Shown here one piece after another: positions 1-8,507 of a DNA stretch of 64,000 nt (its first letter is position 1; each line of letters starts with the position of its first letter). The stretch covers positions 19,802 to 83,801 of the forward strand of contig JADYYY010000017.1 of NCBI GenBank assembly GCA_020853395.1, in the 5' to 3' direction. The notes below the pieces were generated by a model that was given only the letters and a program-made list of their open reading frames with translations, made no database searches and was not told the DNA's origin. The DNA comes from Acidobacteriota bacterium. GTDB lineage: Bacteria; Acidobacteriota; Vicinamibacteria; Vicinamibacterales; SCN-69-37. The translations under genes and the position numbers were made by a program.

Positions 1-696
1 GGCGACGTGAACATCGTCGCCGGCGGATCGCTCGACGTCGCGAAACGGCCCGGCGCCCCGCTGGCGATCACCGGCAGCCTCGGCGTGCAGCGCGGCTACT
101 ACGCGTTCCAAGGGCGGCGGTTCGACGTTCAACGCGACAGCACCGTCAGATTCCGGGGTCAGCAGCCGATCGACCCGGCGCTCGACATCACGGCGACGCG
201 CGTCATCTCTGGCGTCGAGACGGAGGTCCAGGTGCAGGGGACGATGCGCGAGCCGACGATCAGGCTCGCGAGCCGTCCGCCGCTCGACGACGCGGAAGTA
301 CTGTCGCTGATCGTGTTCGGCCAGCAGATCAACGAGCTCGGCAGCTCGGAGCGGACGTCGCTGTCCGAGCGCGTGGCGTCGATGGCGGCGGGCGCCATCG
401 CCACGCCGGTGGCTGACTCGGTGGCCCGGGCGCTGAACCTCGACCTGTTCGAGATTCAGGCGCCATCCGGATCGAGCGCGCCGGTCGTGCAACTCGGCAG
501 CCAGATCGGCGAGCGTTTGTACGTCGGCGTCCGGCAGGAAGTCGGACGGGGCGATCGGCGGCGTCTGTCCGTCGAGTACCGGCTTTCGGACGTCCTGCGG
601 CTGGTGACGTCGATCGCGCAGGGCGCACCGGAACAGCGGGCGGACCGGCGCAACGAAGCAGGCGGAGTGGATCTGATCTACGAGACGAGGTATTGA
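1..696 (+). CDS. TamB/DUF490-family protein, C-terminal part
   Basis: The frame is open through base 1, so this is the 3' end of a gene that begins upstream; 231 residues are visible. TamB proteins are anchored in the inner membrane, span the periplasm and, with a BamA-type partner, serve outer-membrane lipid or protein assembly. The segment around DDAEVLSLIVFGQ is the conserved TamB C-terminal signature. It is followed by an Ala-rich amphipathic stretch and amphipathic strands such as GERLYVGVRQ and VEYRLSDVLRL, ending in an aromatic residue. An internal GTG at base 7 is not a credible start because homology clearly continues upstream. A small exported protein follows after 3 nt, probably in the same transcript. 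A TamB partner gene is not visible here. Confidence 0.85.
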   Translation, partial: GDVNIVAGGSLDVAKRPGAPLAITGSLGVQRGYYAFQGRRFDVQRDSTVRFRGQQPIDPALDITATRVISGVETEVQVQGTMREPTIRLASRPPLDDAEVLSLIVFGQQINELGSSERTSLSERVASMAAGAIATPVADSVARALNLDLFEIQAPSGSSAPVVQLGSQIGERLYVGVRQEVGRGDRRRLSVEYRLSDVLRLVTSIAQGAPEQRADRRNEAGGVDLIYETRY

Positions 697-699
697 CCC

Positions 700-1023
700 A
701 TGAGAGCCATGTTGGGAGTCGTGTTCGCCATCGCGATGGCCGGTGTGCTGGCGTCGAGACCGGAGGCGGCGCCTGCCGCCGAAACGGTACCGCAAGCCAT
801 CACGGTGGTCGGTTGCGTGGAGCGGGACGCCGCGTCGCGCGCCGATATCTACAAGCTCGTCGTCAAGGCGAACGGCGGCAGCCGGATCTACCGGCTCTCG
901 GCGGGCGGCAACGTCGACATTCCGGGAGCGCTGGGCCGCACCGTCGAAGTCACCGGGACCGTCGGCGCCAATGACGTCCTGACCGTGCAGAAGATGCGGA
1001 CCGTCTCGGAACGCTGTTCCTGA
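700..1023 (+). CDS. small exported protein of unknown function
   Basis: The 107-residue product starts with a Sec-type signal peptide (hydrophobic core about residues 4-18, Ala-rich cleavage region about 24-28). The mature part has the pattern GCVERD, then YKLVVKANG, YRLSAGG and RTVEVTGTV. This resembles small acidobacterial beta-rich secreted proteins with a conserved GC and a final VEVTG strand, whose role I do not know. There are two Cys residues, one in the GCV motif and one near the C-terminus. It begins 3 nt after the TamB stop and precedes another small gene, so co-transcription is likely. The function is unassigned. Confidence 0.6.
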   Translation: MRAMLGVVFAIAMAGVLASRPEAAPAAETVPQAITVVGCVERDAASRADIYKLVVKANGGSRIYRLSAGGNVDIPGALGRTVEVTGTVGANDVLTVQKMRTVSERCS

Positions 1024-1043
1024 ACGAGCAAGAGGAGGACCCC

Positions 1044-1271
1044 ATGAGCGCGAAGGACAAACTCGAGATCGGCCTCAAGCCGGATGCGCCCTATCGGCCG
1101 GACAATCTCCCCGAGCACCAGCACTCGCCCGAGGAATCCAAAGCCCGCGCCCGCGCGCCGCGAGCCGACGACGACAAGACGCAGAAGGTGCGGCAGGAAG
1201 CCTGGGATCGCCAGCGCCAGCACGAGGTCGAGGACGCGAACGAGCCGGATGAGAAGCTGCCAGATCAGTGA
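1044..1271 (+). CDS. small, highly charged cytoplasmic protein, unknown
   Basis: The 75-residue product has no hydrophobic segment and is very rich in Asp, Glu, Lys and Arg, so it is probably soluble and partly disordered. A strong ribosome binding site (AGAGGAGG at 1031-1038) lies 5 nt before the ATG and is the main reason for calling it real. It sits 20 nt after the preceding small exported protein. It converges on the AsmA-like gene with no spacer: its stop ends at 1271 and the AsmA stop begins at 1272. I recognise no family. Confidence 0.55.
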   Translation: MSAKDKLEIGLKPDAPYRPDNLPEHQHSPEESKARARAPRADDDKTQKVRQEAWDRQRQHEVEDANEPDEKLPDQ

Positions 1272-2843
1272 TCAGTCGCTCCTCGTGAGCACCTTGCCGA
1301 TCCGGACGCCGAGCTTCGGATCGTCGGGCGTGCCGCTGATCCGGATCGGCACCACGGCGCCCGCGCCGTCGCGGCGGAACAGCCAGTCGAACGGCTTGAT
1401 GAACCACGACTTGACCCCGCCGACCGCCTGCGACACCGTGGCTTGCATGCGCAGCGTGCCGTCGAAGTCCATCGTCCGGCTCGCGAGGCCGTAGCGGCCA
1501 CGAACCGCCACGGTGGCGCCGGGCAGCATGAACGTGACGCTCGTCAGCGTCAGCACGCCGCGCGCCATCTGAAAGCGACCCCGCAGATTGGTGGCGAGCC
1601 GCGCGTCCTTCGGCTTCGCGGCGGCCCCCTTCGGCGGCTTGCCCCGGCTGCGGAGGCTCAGATCGACGAGTTTCGCTTGGACCTGCCCATCGGTGAAGTG
1701 CGCCTGCGCGAGGCGAAACGCGCCGCGGAGCGCCAGGCGGTCGCGAACCGGCCCGCGGCCCGGTGCCAGCGCAACCGTGCTCTCGAGCGTCATGGCCCCG
1801 GTCATCATCGGCGTCGACGCGTCCATCGAGAGCCGCAGGAGGTCTTCGATTCGGCCGTTGTCGATCGTCACCTTCAGCGAGATGTCGTGACGGCCAGGGC
1901 CGGGCAGATTCTCGACACGGCCGGTCACGTGCAGCGGCGTGTCGAAGAGCGTGGCGTCGACGCTCTCGAGCTCGGTCGACCCGTTCGAGCCGTCCACGAC
2001 GGCGCGGAAGGTCGTCTTCAGCGGCACCGGCTTGCCGCCGATGTCGAGGTTGAAGTCCGGCGTATCGGTCCAGCCGGCCACGCGGATCGCCGTGAGGTGC
2101 CCTTCGTACGTCCCTTCGGAGGTCAGCGTGCCGCCGACGCCCTTGATGGTGTCGAGATCCGCGAGCGAGAACGTGTAGTCCCCCGAGAGCGGCAGCGCCG
2201 CCGGCTGCCCTTTGCGCCACGGACCGATGGTGCCCGACGTGTCGACGCGCCCTTCAGGGACAGGGTTGACGAGCGACGTCGAGAACGGCATCTTCCGGCC
2301 GAAGCCCACATCGCGGACCTCCAGCTCCCGGATCTTGAACACCAGCGGAGGCTGGTCGGCCTGTTTGCGGAGAATCGTCAGCTCTCCATTCTCGGTCTCG
2401 AGGCGATTGACGATGATGTCGCCCGCGGCTTCGCCGTCATCCGGAAGGTCGAAGTCCGGACGGCTGTCGTCCGGCGGCACGTTGATCCGCAACCCGCCGA
2501 CGTGCACCGTGTCGACGTGGCGCCGCAGCGCGGACAGCAGCCCGACGTCCATCCAGAAGTGATCGATGGCCAGGAACGGCGGCAGCTCTGGCTGCGCCGG
2601 GTCGCGGACGACGAGGCTCGTGCCCGACACGCGCCACCGCGGCACGATCGACAGCGATAGCGACTCGATGCGCACATCGAGGCCGAGACGGGCCGACAAC
2701 TCACGCTCGGCCGTCGCCCTGAACCGGTTCGGCTGGAGGAGGATCAGCGAGGCGATCGCGAGGGTCGCCGGCACGCTGACGCCGGCGATCGCCAGCCAGA
2801 GGAGGAGCCTGCGGCGACGCGAAGACGAACCGGATCCTGTCAT
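1272..2843 (-). CDS. AsmA-family envelope protein
   Basis: About 523 residues. The chosen ATG at 2843 is followed by a short Ser/Arg-rich cytoplasmic stretch and a single membrane segment (roughly residues 12-32). The next part is the typical AsmA start (NRFRATAERELSARLGLDVRI) and then a long beta-rich periplasmic region. AsmA-like proteins are bridge-like relatives of TamB implicated in phospholipid delivery and outer-membrane homeostasis. The C-terminal part (VKSWFIKPFDWLFRRDG, then PIRISGTPDDPKLGVRIG) is also typical of AsmA C-terminal domains. The frame is open further upstream, but that stretch is Arg-rich and lacks a signal. It lies tail-to-tail with the tamB-side genes. Confidence 0.85.
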   Translation of the reverse strand: MTGSGSSSRRRRLLLWLAIAGVSVPATLAIASLILLQPNRFRATAERELSARLGLDVRIESLSLSIVPRWRVSGTSLVVRDPAQPELPPFLAIDHFWMDVGLLSALRRHVDTVHVGGLRINVPPDDSRPDFDLPDDGEAAGDIIVNRLETENGELTILRKQADQPPLVFKIRELEVRDVGFGRKMPFSTSLVNPVPEGRVDTSGTIGPWRKGQPAALPLSGDYTFSLADLDTIKGVGGTLTSEGTYEGHLTAIRVAGWTDTPDFNLDIGGKPVPLKTTFRAVVDGSNGSTELESVDATLFDTPLHVTGRVENLPGPGRHDISLKVTIDNGRIEDLLRLSMDASTPMMTGAMTLESTVALAPGRGPVRDRLALRGAFRLAQAHFTDGQVQAKLVDLSLRSRGKPPKGAAAKPKDARLATNLRGRFQMARGVLTLTSVTFMLPGATVAVRGRYGLASRTMDFDGTLRMQATVSQAVGGVKSWFIKPFDWLFRRDGAGAVVPIRISGTPDDPKLGVRIGKVLTRSD

Positions 2844-2964
2844 TCGGCCGGGTGTGTGCAAGCGGAATACCACAGTCGTCCCTGCGCCGACCTTCGCTCG
2901 TGGGTCGTGACCTGGACAGAAAGAGCGTCGCGCAGCCCACGGCCTCACGCCAGCAACCGCGTCC

Positions 2965-4125
2965 CTACGGCGCCACGCCTATTCTTCCTGTCCAGACGTT
3001 CAAGACCCAGAAGTACTGGAGTGCCAGCCCCAGCAGCGCCAGGCCGGCGGTGGCGCGATCGCTCGTGCGCATCGCGAGCACGATGGGGATCGACACGATG
3101 CCGAACGTGAATCGAGGGACGGAACCGATCGCGACAGCGCCGGGCTGGCTGATGGCCACGAGGAGGAGCGCAGCAGCGACGGCGTACGCGCGGAGCTCCA
3201 TGCCGACCGACACCGTCCACGCGAACACGGTGGTCACGCAGGCCAGCGCGAGAGAGACCACCGTGGCCGTGAAATACAGGTCGTGGCCCAACGCGCCGAT
3301 GGCGTCGCGCCAGCGGTCCAATGCCCGGGCAGCGTCGAACGACAGCCCCCAGGCCTCTTGTGTCGCCTGATAGGCGTCGAGACGGCCGGTCGCGATCGCG
3401 GCGATCAGCATCCAAAGCCACGGGGCGGCGACGGCAGTGAGCGCGAGCCCGAGGATGGCGGGAGATCGCCAGACATCACGGCGCGTGCGCCACTCCGACG
3501 CGACGAATGCCACCCCAGCCGCCGAGAGCGGCAGGACGTAGCCGCGGCTGAGCGCCGCTCCAACCAGCAGCGCCGACGAAAGCCCGGGCCTGCGCGCGAC
3601 GAGCGCGTACAGGCAGCCTATCGCGCACGCGGCATAACACGCCTCCGAGTACGGCACCTGCAGCACGAACGCGGTCGGAAAACAGGTCCAGAGACCGACC
3701 GCCCTCAGCGCAGCCCGATCGTCGGCGACTCGCCGGACGAGCGCGGCCAGCCAGACGCACGCGACGGCGCCGAGCGTGAGGTTCAAGAGCACGGCGGCGG
3801 CTTCGAAGCCCACGCCAGTCGCAGCGCTGACGCCGCGCGTCAGGAGGGGAAACGCCGGGAAGAACGCCCAGTTGTTGGGCTGCACGGCGCCGGCGCCATC
3901 GACCGGAAGCGGGACGGGATAGCCGTCCACGGCGATCGAGCGGTAGAAGACGGCATCCCATCGCGCCACCGCGTCGGCCCACAACCGCAGCGGCGGACCG
4001 CCGGGGAACCGCGCGCCGTGCAGTCGATCCTCGACCAGCAGCAGGATGGCAAGGCCGACGGCACGTGACGCCACGTAGAGCCCGAGCGCGTCGGCCGCCA
4101 GCCGCCGCGCCGCACGCGACGTCAC
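2965..4125 (-). CDS. PIG-V-like membrane mannosyltransferase (GT-C)
   Basis: A 386-residue polytopic membrane protein with about 10 hydrophobic segments. The motifs WDAVFYRSIAVDGYP (Trp56-Asp57), WAFFPAFPLL and VLQVPYSEACYA match the bacterial relatives of PIG-V/GPI mannosyltransferase 2, which transfer a sugar from a polyprenyl-phosphate donor on the outer face of the membrane. The donor and acceptor here are unknown. The GTG start at 4125 overlaps the stop of thpR in GTGA, so translation is probably coupled. It is the last gene of the operon running from the epimerase at 7663. Confidence 0.75.
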   Translation of the reverse strand: MTSRAARRLAADALGLYVASRAVGLAILLLVEDRLHGARFPGGPPLRLWADAVARWDAVFYRSIAVDGYPVPLPVDGAGAVQPNNWAFFPAFPLLTRGVSAATGVGFEAAAVLLNLTLGAVACVWLAALVRRVADDRAALRAVGLWTCFPTAFVLQVPYSEACYAACAIGCLYALVARRPGLSSALLVGAALSRGYVLPLSAAGVAFVASEWRTRRDVWRSPAILGLALTAVAAPWLWMLIAAIATGRLDAYQATQEAWGLSFDAARALDRWRDAIGALGHDLYFTATVVSLALACVTTVFAWTVSVGMELRAYAVAAALLLVAISQPGAVAIGSVPRFTFGIVSIPIVLAMRTSDRATAGLALLGLALQYFWVLNVWTGRIGVAP

Positions 4126-4709
4126 GCGTCCGTTCCTGACAGCGCCGCGCGAGACAGCGTCTCGTACGCCGGCCCGGCGTCGGTCAACGTGCTGCGCACG
4201 AGCTCGATGCGATCGATCGGCTCGTCGCGCACGCCCATCTGCCGCGACACGCCGTCGAGCTCGCGGCCGACCGCGCGCGCGTCACGGCCGCCGGCATGTT
4301 TCCGGAACCTGGCGAGCGTCACGTGAGCGGACCGTGCTGGATCGATGGCGAGCGCTGGGTGCGCGCGACGGACGCTCGCGGCGAGCGCGCTCGCGAGCTG
4401 CGCGAGCCGAGGCCCGCCGGCCGGCACCTCCAGGCTGATCAACCGCGGCCTCGGCCCGGGCGGCAGCGTGCGCAGGCCGCCGAGCCGGATCCTGAAGGCC
4501 GGCCAGGCCGCCGCCGTGGCGGCTACCGCGCCGGCGACCGATTCCACGGGCACATCGCAGAGATCGTCGCAGAAGAAGTGCGTCAGGTGCAGCGTGCCGG
4601 CGGGCACCGGGCGGAGCACGTCGCGATGCTGGCCGAGCAACTCGTCGAGCCCGGCGTGGCACCAACGCTGCGCGTCGCCTCCGAGCATCGTCGCGACGAA
4701 CACGCGCAT
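4122..4709 (-). CDS. thpR: RNA 2',3'-cyclic phosphodiesterase (ThpR, 2H family)
   Basis: The 195-residue length is normal for the family. The two catalytic HxTx motifs are present: His41-Leu-Thr43 (HLTHF) and His129-Val-Thr131 (HVTLARF). Members open 2',3'-cyclic phosphate RNA ends and ligate tRNA halves in vitro; the physiological role is unclear. The gene starts 3 nt after the symporter stop and overlaps the next gene by 4 nt. This places a housekeeping-type RNA enzyme inside a sugar and transport operon, and I see no functional link. Confidence 0.88.
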   Translation of the reverse strand: MRVFVATMLGGDAQRWCHAGLDELLGQHRDVLRPVPAGTLHLTHFFCDDLCDVPVESVAGAVAATAAAWPAFRIRLGGLRTLPPGPRPRLISLEVPAGGPRLAQLASALAASVRRAHPALAIDPARSAHVTLARFRKHAGGRDARAVGRELDGVSRQMGVRDEPIDRIELVRSTLTDAGPAYETLSRAALSGTDA

Positions 4710-4712
4710 GGA

Positions 4713-6476
4713 TCAGGACACGGAGACGAACGATCCGAAGGTGCGCTTGAACGCCAGGCCGGTCACCAGGCTCACGGCCGCGGCGATCGCGACGATCGGC
4801 CAACGACCCACGTAGGCGGTCGAGAGCGCGATGATCGCCGCGCCGACCATCGTGGCGCCGAGCGCCGCGATGCCGAGCCCGCGCGCAATCGGCGCCCACC
4901 CCAGCGGCGCGATCCCCGCCTTCTTCGCGATCGGTCCCCACGAGCCGAGCGGACGCGCGCGGCGATAGAACTCCACGAGCTGCGCCTCGGGCTCCGGCTC
5001 GGTCAAGAGCGCCACGGCGATCCAGAGCACGCACGTCGACGCCATCGACGCGAAGACGACGAGATAGGCCGACGCCTCGCCGGCGTCGATGAAATAGCGG
5101 AACACGACGTACTGGTTGAAGAGGAACAGCAGCGGGCCGCCGAACGACGCGGCGGCGCGGGCCTTGCCGTTGAACCGCCACCACCACCACTGCGCCCAGT
5201 TCGCCGTGAGCTCGGCCGACGAGAGCCCCAGCATGAAGACCGAGATGTCGATGACGTTCTCGGCCGTGCTCGCCACGATCATCGAGAGGCCCACGATCGT
5301 CGCGGCCACGATCCGGCCGACCACGAGGTAGTGGCGATCCGACGCGCGCCGGACGACCGAGCGGCGGTAGACGTCGTTCACGAACACCTGCGCGCCGAAG
5401 TTCATGTTCGAGCTGACGGTGGACATGATCGACGCGAGGATCCCGCTGACCGCCAGGCCGAGCACGCCGGCCGGCAGGTAGTGGCCGAGCAGCATCCCGT
5501 ACGCCAGCTCCTTGTTGATGCTGCCGTCGCGCAGCCCGGGCCAGCGGACGATCGCGCCGAGCGCAGGCAACGTCAACAGCGCGAGCATCAGGAACAGGAT
5601 GACCTGCGTCCAGACGTACATCTTCGCGGCCTCCCGTCCGTTCCGGCACGAGAGGATGCGCTGGCCCTCCATGGCACCCGCCATCGGCGCCGTGTCCCCG
5701 CCGTAGCCCACGGCCGTGCCGACCGCCCAGGCAACCACGCCGACGACGCCCAGCAGCTCGTGCTGGAGAGGCGGGTACCACTGCACGGCTTGCGGACCCG
5801 CGGCCGCGAGCACGGCGGCATGGAGCGCGGACGGCCCGCCGAAGTCGGCCTGCACGGCCCACACCAGCGTGAGCGACGCGACGATGATGACGAGCGTCTG
5901 GAAGAAGTCCGAGATCACCACGCCGATGTAGCCGGAGAGCAGGACGTAGAACAGGATGATCGGCACGACGACGGCGAACGTCGTCCACAGGCTCCAGCCG
6001 AGCATCGGCTGCGCGACCTTGTGCATGCCGAGCAGGCCGGCGCCCGTCCAGGCGACGACGGCGATGAAGACGCTGCGCAGCGCCACCCAGGTCCTGACCG
6101 CGATGGCCGGGCCGCCGCTGAAGCGCAGCTCGTAGAACTCGGGCGAGGTCGTGAGCGCGAGGCGGCGCCAGAACACGGCGAACAGCACGGCGCCGATCAT
6201 CAGGCCGAGCCCGAAGCGGCTGAGATACCACCAGGCGACGAACACGCCGGTGATGACGGTCATGCCGCAGTAGGCCGGCGCGACGTCGGCGTTCATGCAC
6301 GTCGCGGCGTACGACGCGCCGTTGAGCCAGCCCGGCAGCCGCCGGCCGGCGAGGAAGTAGCTCTCGAGGTCGCCGCCGGCGCGCCGCCGCAGTGCCGCGC
6401 CCATGACGACGAGCACCGCCATGTAGGCGGCCATGACGACGTAGTCGAGCGGCTGCAGTTGAGCGGTGAAGGTCAT
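4713..6476 (-). CDS. sodium:solute symporter (SSS family)
   Basis: A 587-residue polytopic protein with about 13-14 hydrophobic segments. The N-terminus (LDYVVMAAYMAVLVVMG, then the YFLAGRRLPGW region) is the standard start of SSS-family Na+ symporters. The substrate cannot be read from sequence. The partner gene immediately upstream is an N-acylglucosamine 2-epimerase-family enzyme whose stop overlaps this ATG in ATGA. By inference, uptake of an N-acetylated hexosamine, a sialic acid breakdown product or a related sugar is plausible. Confidence 0.85.
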   Translation of the reverse strand: MTFTAQLQPLDYVVMAAYMAVLVVMGAALRRRAGGDLESYFLAGRRLPGWLNGASYAATCMNADVAPAYCGMTVITGVFVAWWYLSRFGLGLMIGAVLFAVFWRRLALTTSPEFYELRFSGGPAIAVRTWVALRSVFIAVVAWTGAGLLGMHKVAQPMLGWSLWTTFAVVVPIILFYVLLSGYIGVVISDFFQTLVIIVASLTLVWAVQADFGGPSALHAAVLAAAGPQAVQWYPPLQHELLGVVGVVAWAVGTAVGYGGDTAPMAGAMEGQRILSCRNGREAAKMYVWTQVILFLMLALLTLPALGAIVRWPGLRDGSINKELAYGMLLGHYLPAGVLGLAVSGILASIMSTVSSNMNFGAQVFVNDVYRRSVVRRASDRHYLVVGRIVAATIVGLSMIVASTAENVIDISVFMLGLSSAELTANWAQWWWWRFNGKARAAASFGGPLLFLFNQYVVFRYFIDAGEASAYLVVFASMASTCVLWIAVALLTEPEPEAQLVEFYRRARPLGSWGPIAKKAGIAPLGWAPIARGLGIAALGATMVGAAIIALSTAYVGRWPIVAIAAAVSLVTGLAFKRTFGSFVSVS

Positions 6477-7663
6477 GCGCCGCGCTCGCCCAGCATCTCT
6501 TCAATCAGCCGCGTGCAGTACCACTGCATGCGCGGGAGGTGGAACGGCCCCTTCCACATGTTGCCCTTCAGCGTCGTCGACACCGAGCCATCGCGGTGCA
6601 GGTAGCCGAACCACTCGCCGTGGACCGGATCCGGGAAGTGCGCGTACGCCCAGTCGTGCACCATCGCGTGCCAGCGCGCGTATCGGGGCTCGCCCGTGAG
6701 ATGGTGCGCCAGCAGCGTGGCGATGATCGCCTCGTTGTGCGGCCACCAGAGCTTCATGTCGTGCGGATACTCGGCGCTCGGCAGGCCGCGCGCGTCGCGG
6801 AAGTACATCAGCCCGCCATAGCGATCGTCCCAGCCGAAAACGAGCGACCAGTCGATGATTCGAGCGCCCAACTCGAGGAGCCGCCCGTCGCCGCCGCGGT
6901 GCCGCGCTTCGTGCAGGATGAACCAGCCGGCCTCGATCGCGTGTCCCGGGCAGACCGTCCGGCCCTCGAACGTGTCGTAGACCTCGCCGTTCGGCCCGAC
7001 CGTCTCGAGCACGCATCGCAGATCGGGCTTCACGAAGTCGCGCTCGATCTCGGCGATCGACTCGGCGATGACCTCGTCGCAGAGCGGATCGCGCACGGCC
7101 TTGCGCAGCTCCTGTGCCGTGGCGATCAGGATCATCGGCATCGCCAGCCCCTTCATCGGCCGGGTCGTGGGATTCACCTTCGGCTCGAGCCGTCCCGGCT
7201 CACGGTGATAGCGCAGAACCAGCTTGAAGAGCTCCAACGCGCGGGCGACGAGCGACGGATCCTTCGAGGCCGTGCCGCACGCGGCGAGCGCGATGATGGT
7301 GAACGTCTCCGAAAAGAGGTAGCGGCGCTTGCGGAGCGGCCGCCCGTCGCGCGTGACCGCGTAGAACATCCGGCCATCGGCGTCGAAGCCGTGGCGCGTG
7401 AGGAACTCGACGCCGTGTCTCGCGTACGCGAGCCAGTCCTCCCGCCGTTCGATCGTGTTGTAGAGCGTGGCCAGCAGCCACGTCAGCCGGCCCTGCACCC
7501 ACACGGGCTTGTCGGTCTGGAGCACCGAACCGTCGCGGTCCAGGCACGTGAGGAACCCGCCGCACTCGGCGTCCACGGCTCTCGGAATCCAGAACGGGAC
7601 CGTATCGTGGAGCAGGCCGTCGCGGTAGATCGAGAGCAACGCGCGAAGGCGGTCGGACGTCAT
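6473..7663 (-). CDS. N-acylglucosamine 2-epimerase (AGE) family protein
   Basis: The 396-residue product has the alpha6/alpha6-barrel signature of AGE-family epimerases. KLWWPHNEA and GPFHLPR carry the conserved catalytic-site histidines, and GHAIEAGW and YLFSETF are also typical. The family interconverts GlcNAc/ManNAc, mannose/fructose or cellobiose-type sugars; which one applies here is not decided by sequence. The ATG at 7663 is preferred because a TAGTAT box lies 8 nt upstream with no ribosome binding site, and the open frame further upstream runs through repeat DNA. It heads the epimerase-symporter-thpR-glycosyltransferase operon. Confidence 0.82.
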   Translation of the reverse strand: MTSDRLRALLSIYRDGLLHDTVPFWIPRAVDAECGGFLTCLDRDGSVLQTDKPVWVQGRLTWLLATLYNTIERREDWLAYARHGVEFLTRHGFDADGRMFYAVTRDGRPLRKRRYLFSETFTIIALAACGTASKDPSLVARALELFKLVLRYHREPGRLEPKVNPTTRPMKGLAMPMILIATAQELRKAVRDPLCDEVIAESIAEIERDFVKPDLRCVLETVGPNGEVYDTFEGRTVCPGHAIEAGWFILHEARHRGGDGRLLELGARIIDWSLVFGWDDRYGGLMYFRDARGLPSAEYPHDMKLWWPHNEAIIATLLAHHLTGEPRYARWHAMVHDWAYAHFPDPVHGEWFGYLHRDGSVSTTLKGNMWKGPFHLPRMQWYCTRLIEEMLGERGA

Positions 7664-7671
7664 CGCGTGGG

Positions 7672-7677
7672 ATACTA
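7672..7677 (-). promoter_or_regulatory. -10-like box at leaderless spacing (AGE gene)
   Basis: The minus strand reads TAGTAT followed by 8 nt and the ATG at 7663. No Shine-Dalgarno sequence separates them, so the transcript may begin at or next to the start codon. Confidence 0.4.
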
Positions 7678-7690
7678 GCAAAAACGGTCC

Positions 7691-7851
7691 AGGGTCCCGG
7701 GTGCCGGGTCCCGGGTCCGGCAGGGTTCGATGGTCCGATGGTCCGATGCGATAGTCCGATGCCCCGATGGTCGGATGATCCGATGCGATAGCCCGATGAT
7801 CCGATGACCCGATGCGTTGGCCCGACGATCCGATGGTCCGATGACCCGATG
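7691..7851. repeat. composite degenerate repeat: GGTCCCGGGT array then CCGATG array
   Basis: Bases 7691-7720 hold several overlapping GGTCCCGGGT-like units. Bases 7727-7851 hold about a dozen irregularly spaced CCGATG/CCGATA/CCGACG words joined as in GATGATCCGATG. The block fills the space between the divergent epimerase and DUF411 genes. The same composite order recurs at 23611-23728. Confidence 0.75.
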
Positions 7852-7865
7852 CTTTGGAGCTTGTG

Positions 7866-8333
7866 ATGACTCGACGTGAATGGCTGATGGCGGCGAGCGG
7901 TGCGCTGGTGGTGGCGGCGCCGTTGCGGAGCCTGGGCGCGCAAGGTACGGCCGGGAACGTGCTCGAGGTGTGGAAGTCGCCGACGTGCGGCTGCTGCGGC
8001 AACTGGGTCGCGCACATGCGCGCGAACGGGTTCACGACCACGGTGCACGACATCGCGGACGTCGCGCCGATCAAGCGCAAGCACGGCGTGCCACCGGCGC
8101 TCGAGTCGTGCCACACGGCGCTCGTCGGCGGTATCGTGCTCGAAGGACACGTCCCCGCCGACCTCGTGCGACAGCTTCAGCAGCAGCGCAAGGCCAACGC
8201 GGTCGTGCTCGGCCTGGCCGTGCCCGGCATGCCCGTCGGATCGCCCGGCATGGAGCAGGGCGACCGCAAGGACTCATACGACGTGATTGCGTTCGACAAG
8301 AAGGGGCTGACCAAGGTCTTCGCGCGCCGATGA
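7866..8333 (+). CDS. DUF411 putative metal-binding protein, Tat/Sec exported
   Basis: A 155-residue product of the DUF411 family. The N-terminus MTRREWLMAASGALVV has an Arg-Arg pair before a hydrophobic core, so export (possibly Tat) is likely. The hallmark Cys cluster CGCCGNW falls at Cys41, Cys43 and Cys44, followed by a further Cys in ESCHTA. DUF411 proteins are often linked to copper handling, but no copper gene is adjacent here. The ATG at 7866 is chosen because GGAG at 7856-7859 lies 6 nt upstream; the in-frame TTG at 7854 precedes that site. Confidence 0.85.
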   Translation: MTRREWLMAASGALVVAAPLRSLGAQGTAGNVLEVWKSPTCGCCGNWVAHMRANGFTTTVHDIADVAPIKRKHGVPPALESCHTALVGGIVLEGHVPADLVRQLQQQRKANAVVLGLAVPGMPVGSPGMEQGDRKDSYDVIAFDKKGLTKVFARR

Positions 8334-8463
8334 AGGCCGCCGCGTCAGAAGCCGCCGTGCCCTTGAACTGATCCGGCAGCGACGCCTTTCATTCGACCAT
8401 CATCGGATGCGGCTCGCGTTGCGGCGCACGCCTCGCGTTCGGCATGCGTCCGAGCCCCGCGCC

Positions 8464-8492
8464 CCACGGCCTGCGCGCGGCCAGAGCCGTGG
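8464..8492 (-). terminator. weak hairpin downstream of fdsD
   Basis: CCACGGC (8464-8470) pairs with GCCGTGG (8486-8492) around a 15-nt GC-rich loop, 16 nt beyond the fdsD stop. There is no T-tract, so a terminator role is only possible. Nothing else is evident between 8334 and 8507. Confidence 0.25.
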
Positions 8493-8507
8493 TCTCGAGA
8501 GCCAACG

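Noticed and set aside
4296..6605. Very long open frame (769 codons) on the plus strand opposite the symporter
   Set aside because: It is Arg/His/Asp/Glu-rich shadow sequence of a high-GC gene with no family motif or ribosome binding site; the minus-strand symporter is unmistakable.
7691..7851. CRISPR or REP/BIME interpretation of the CCGATG words
   Set aside because: Word spacing is irregular, there are no spacers of constant length and no classical REP stem; kept as an undefined repeat.
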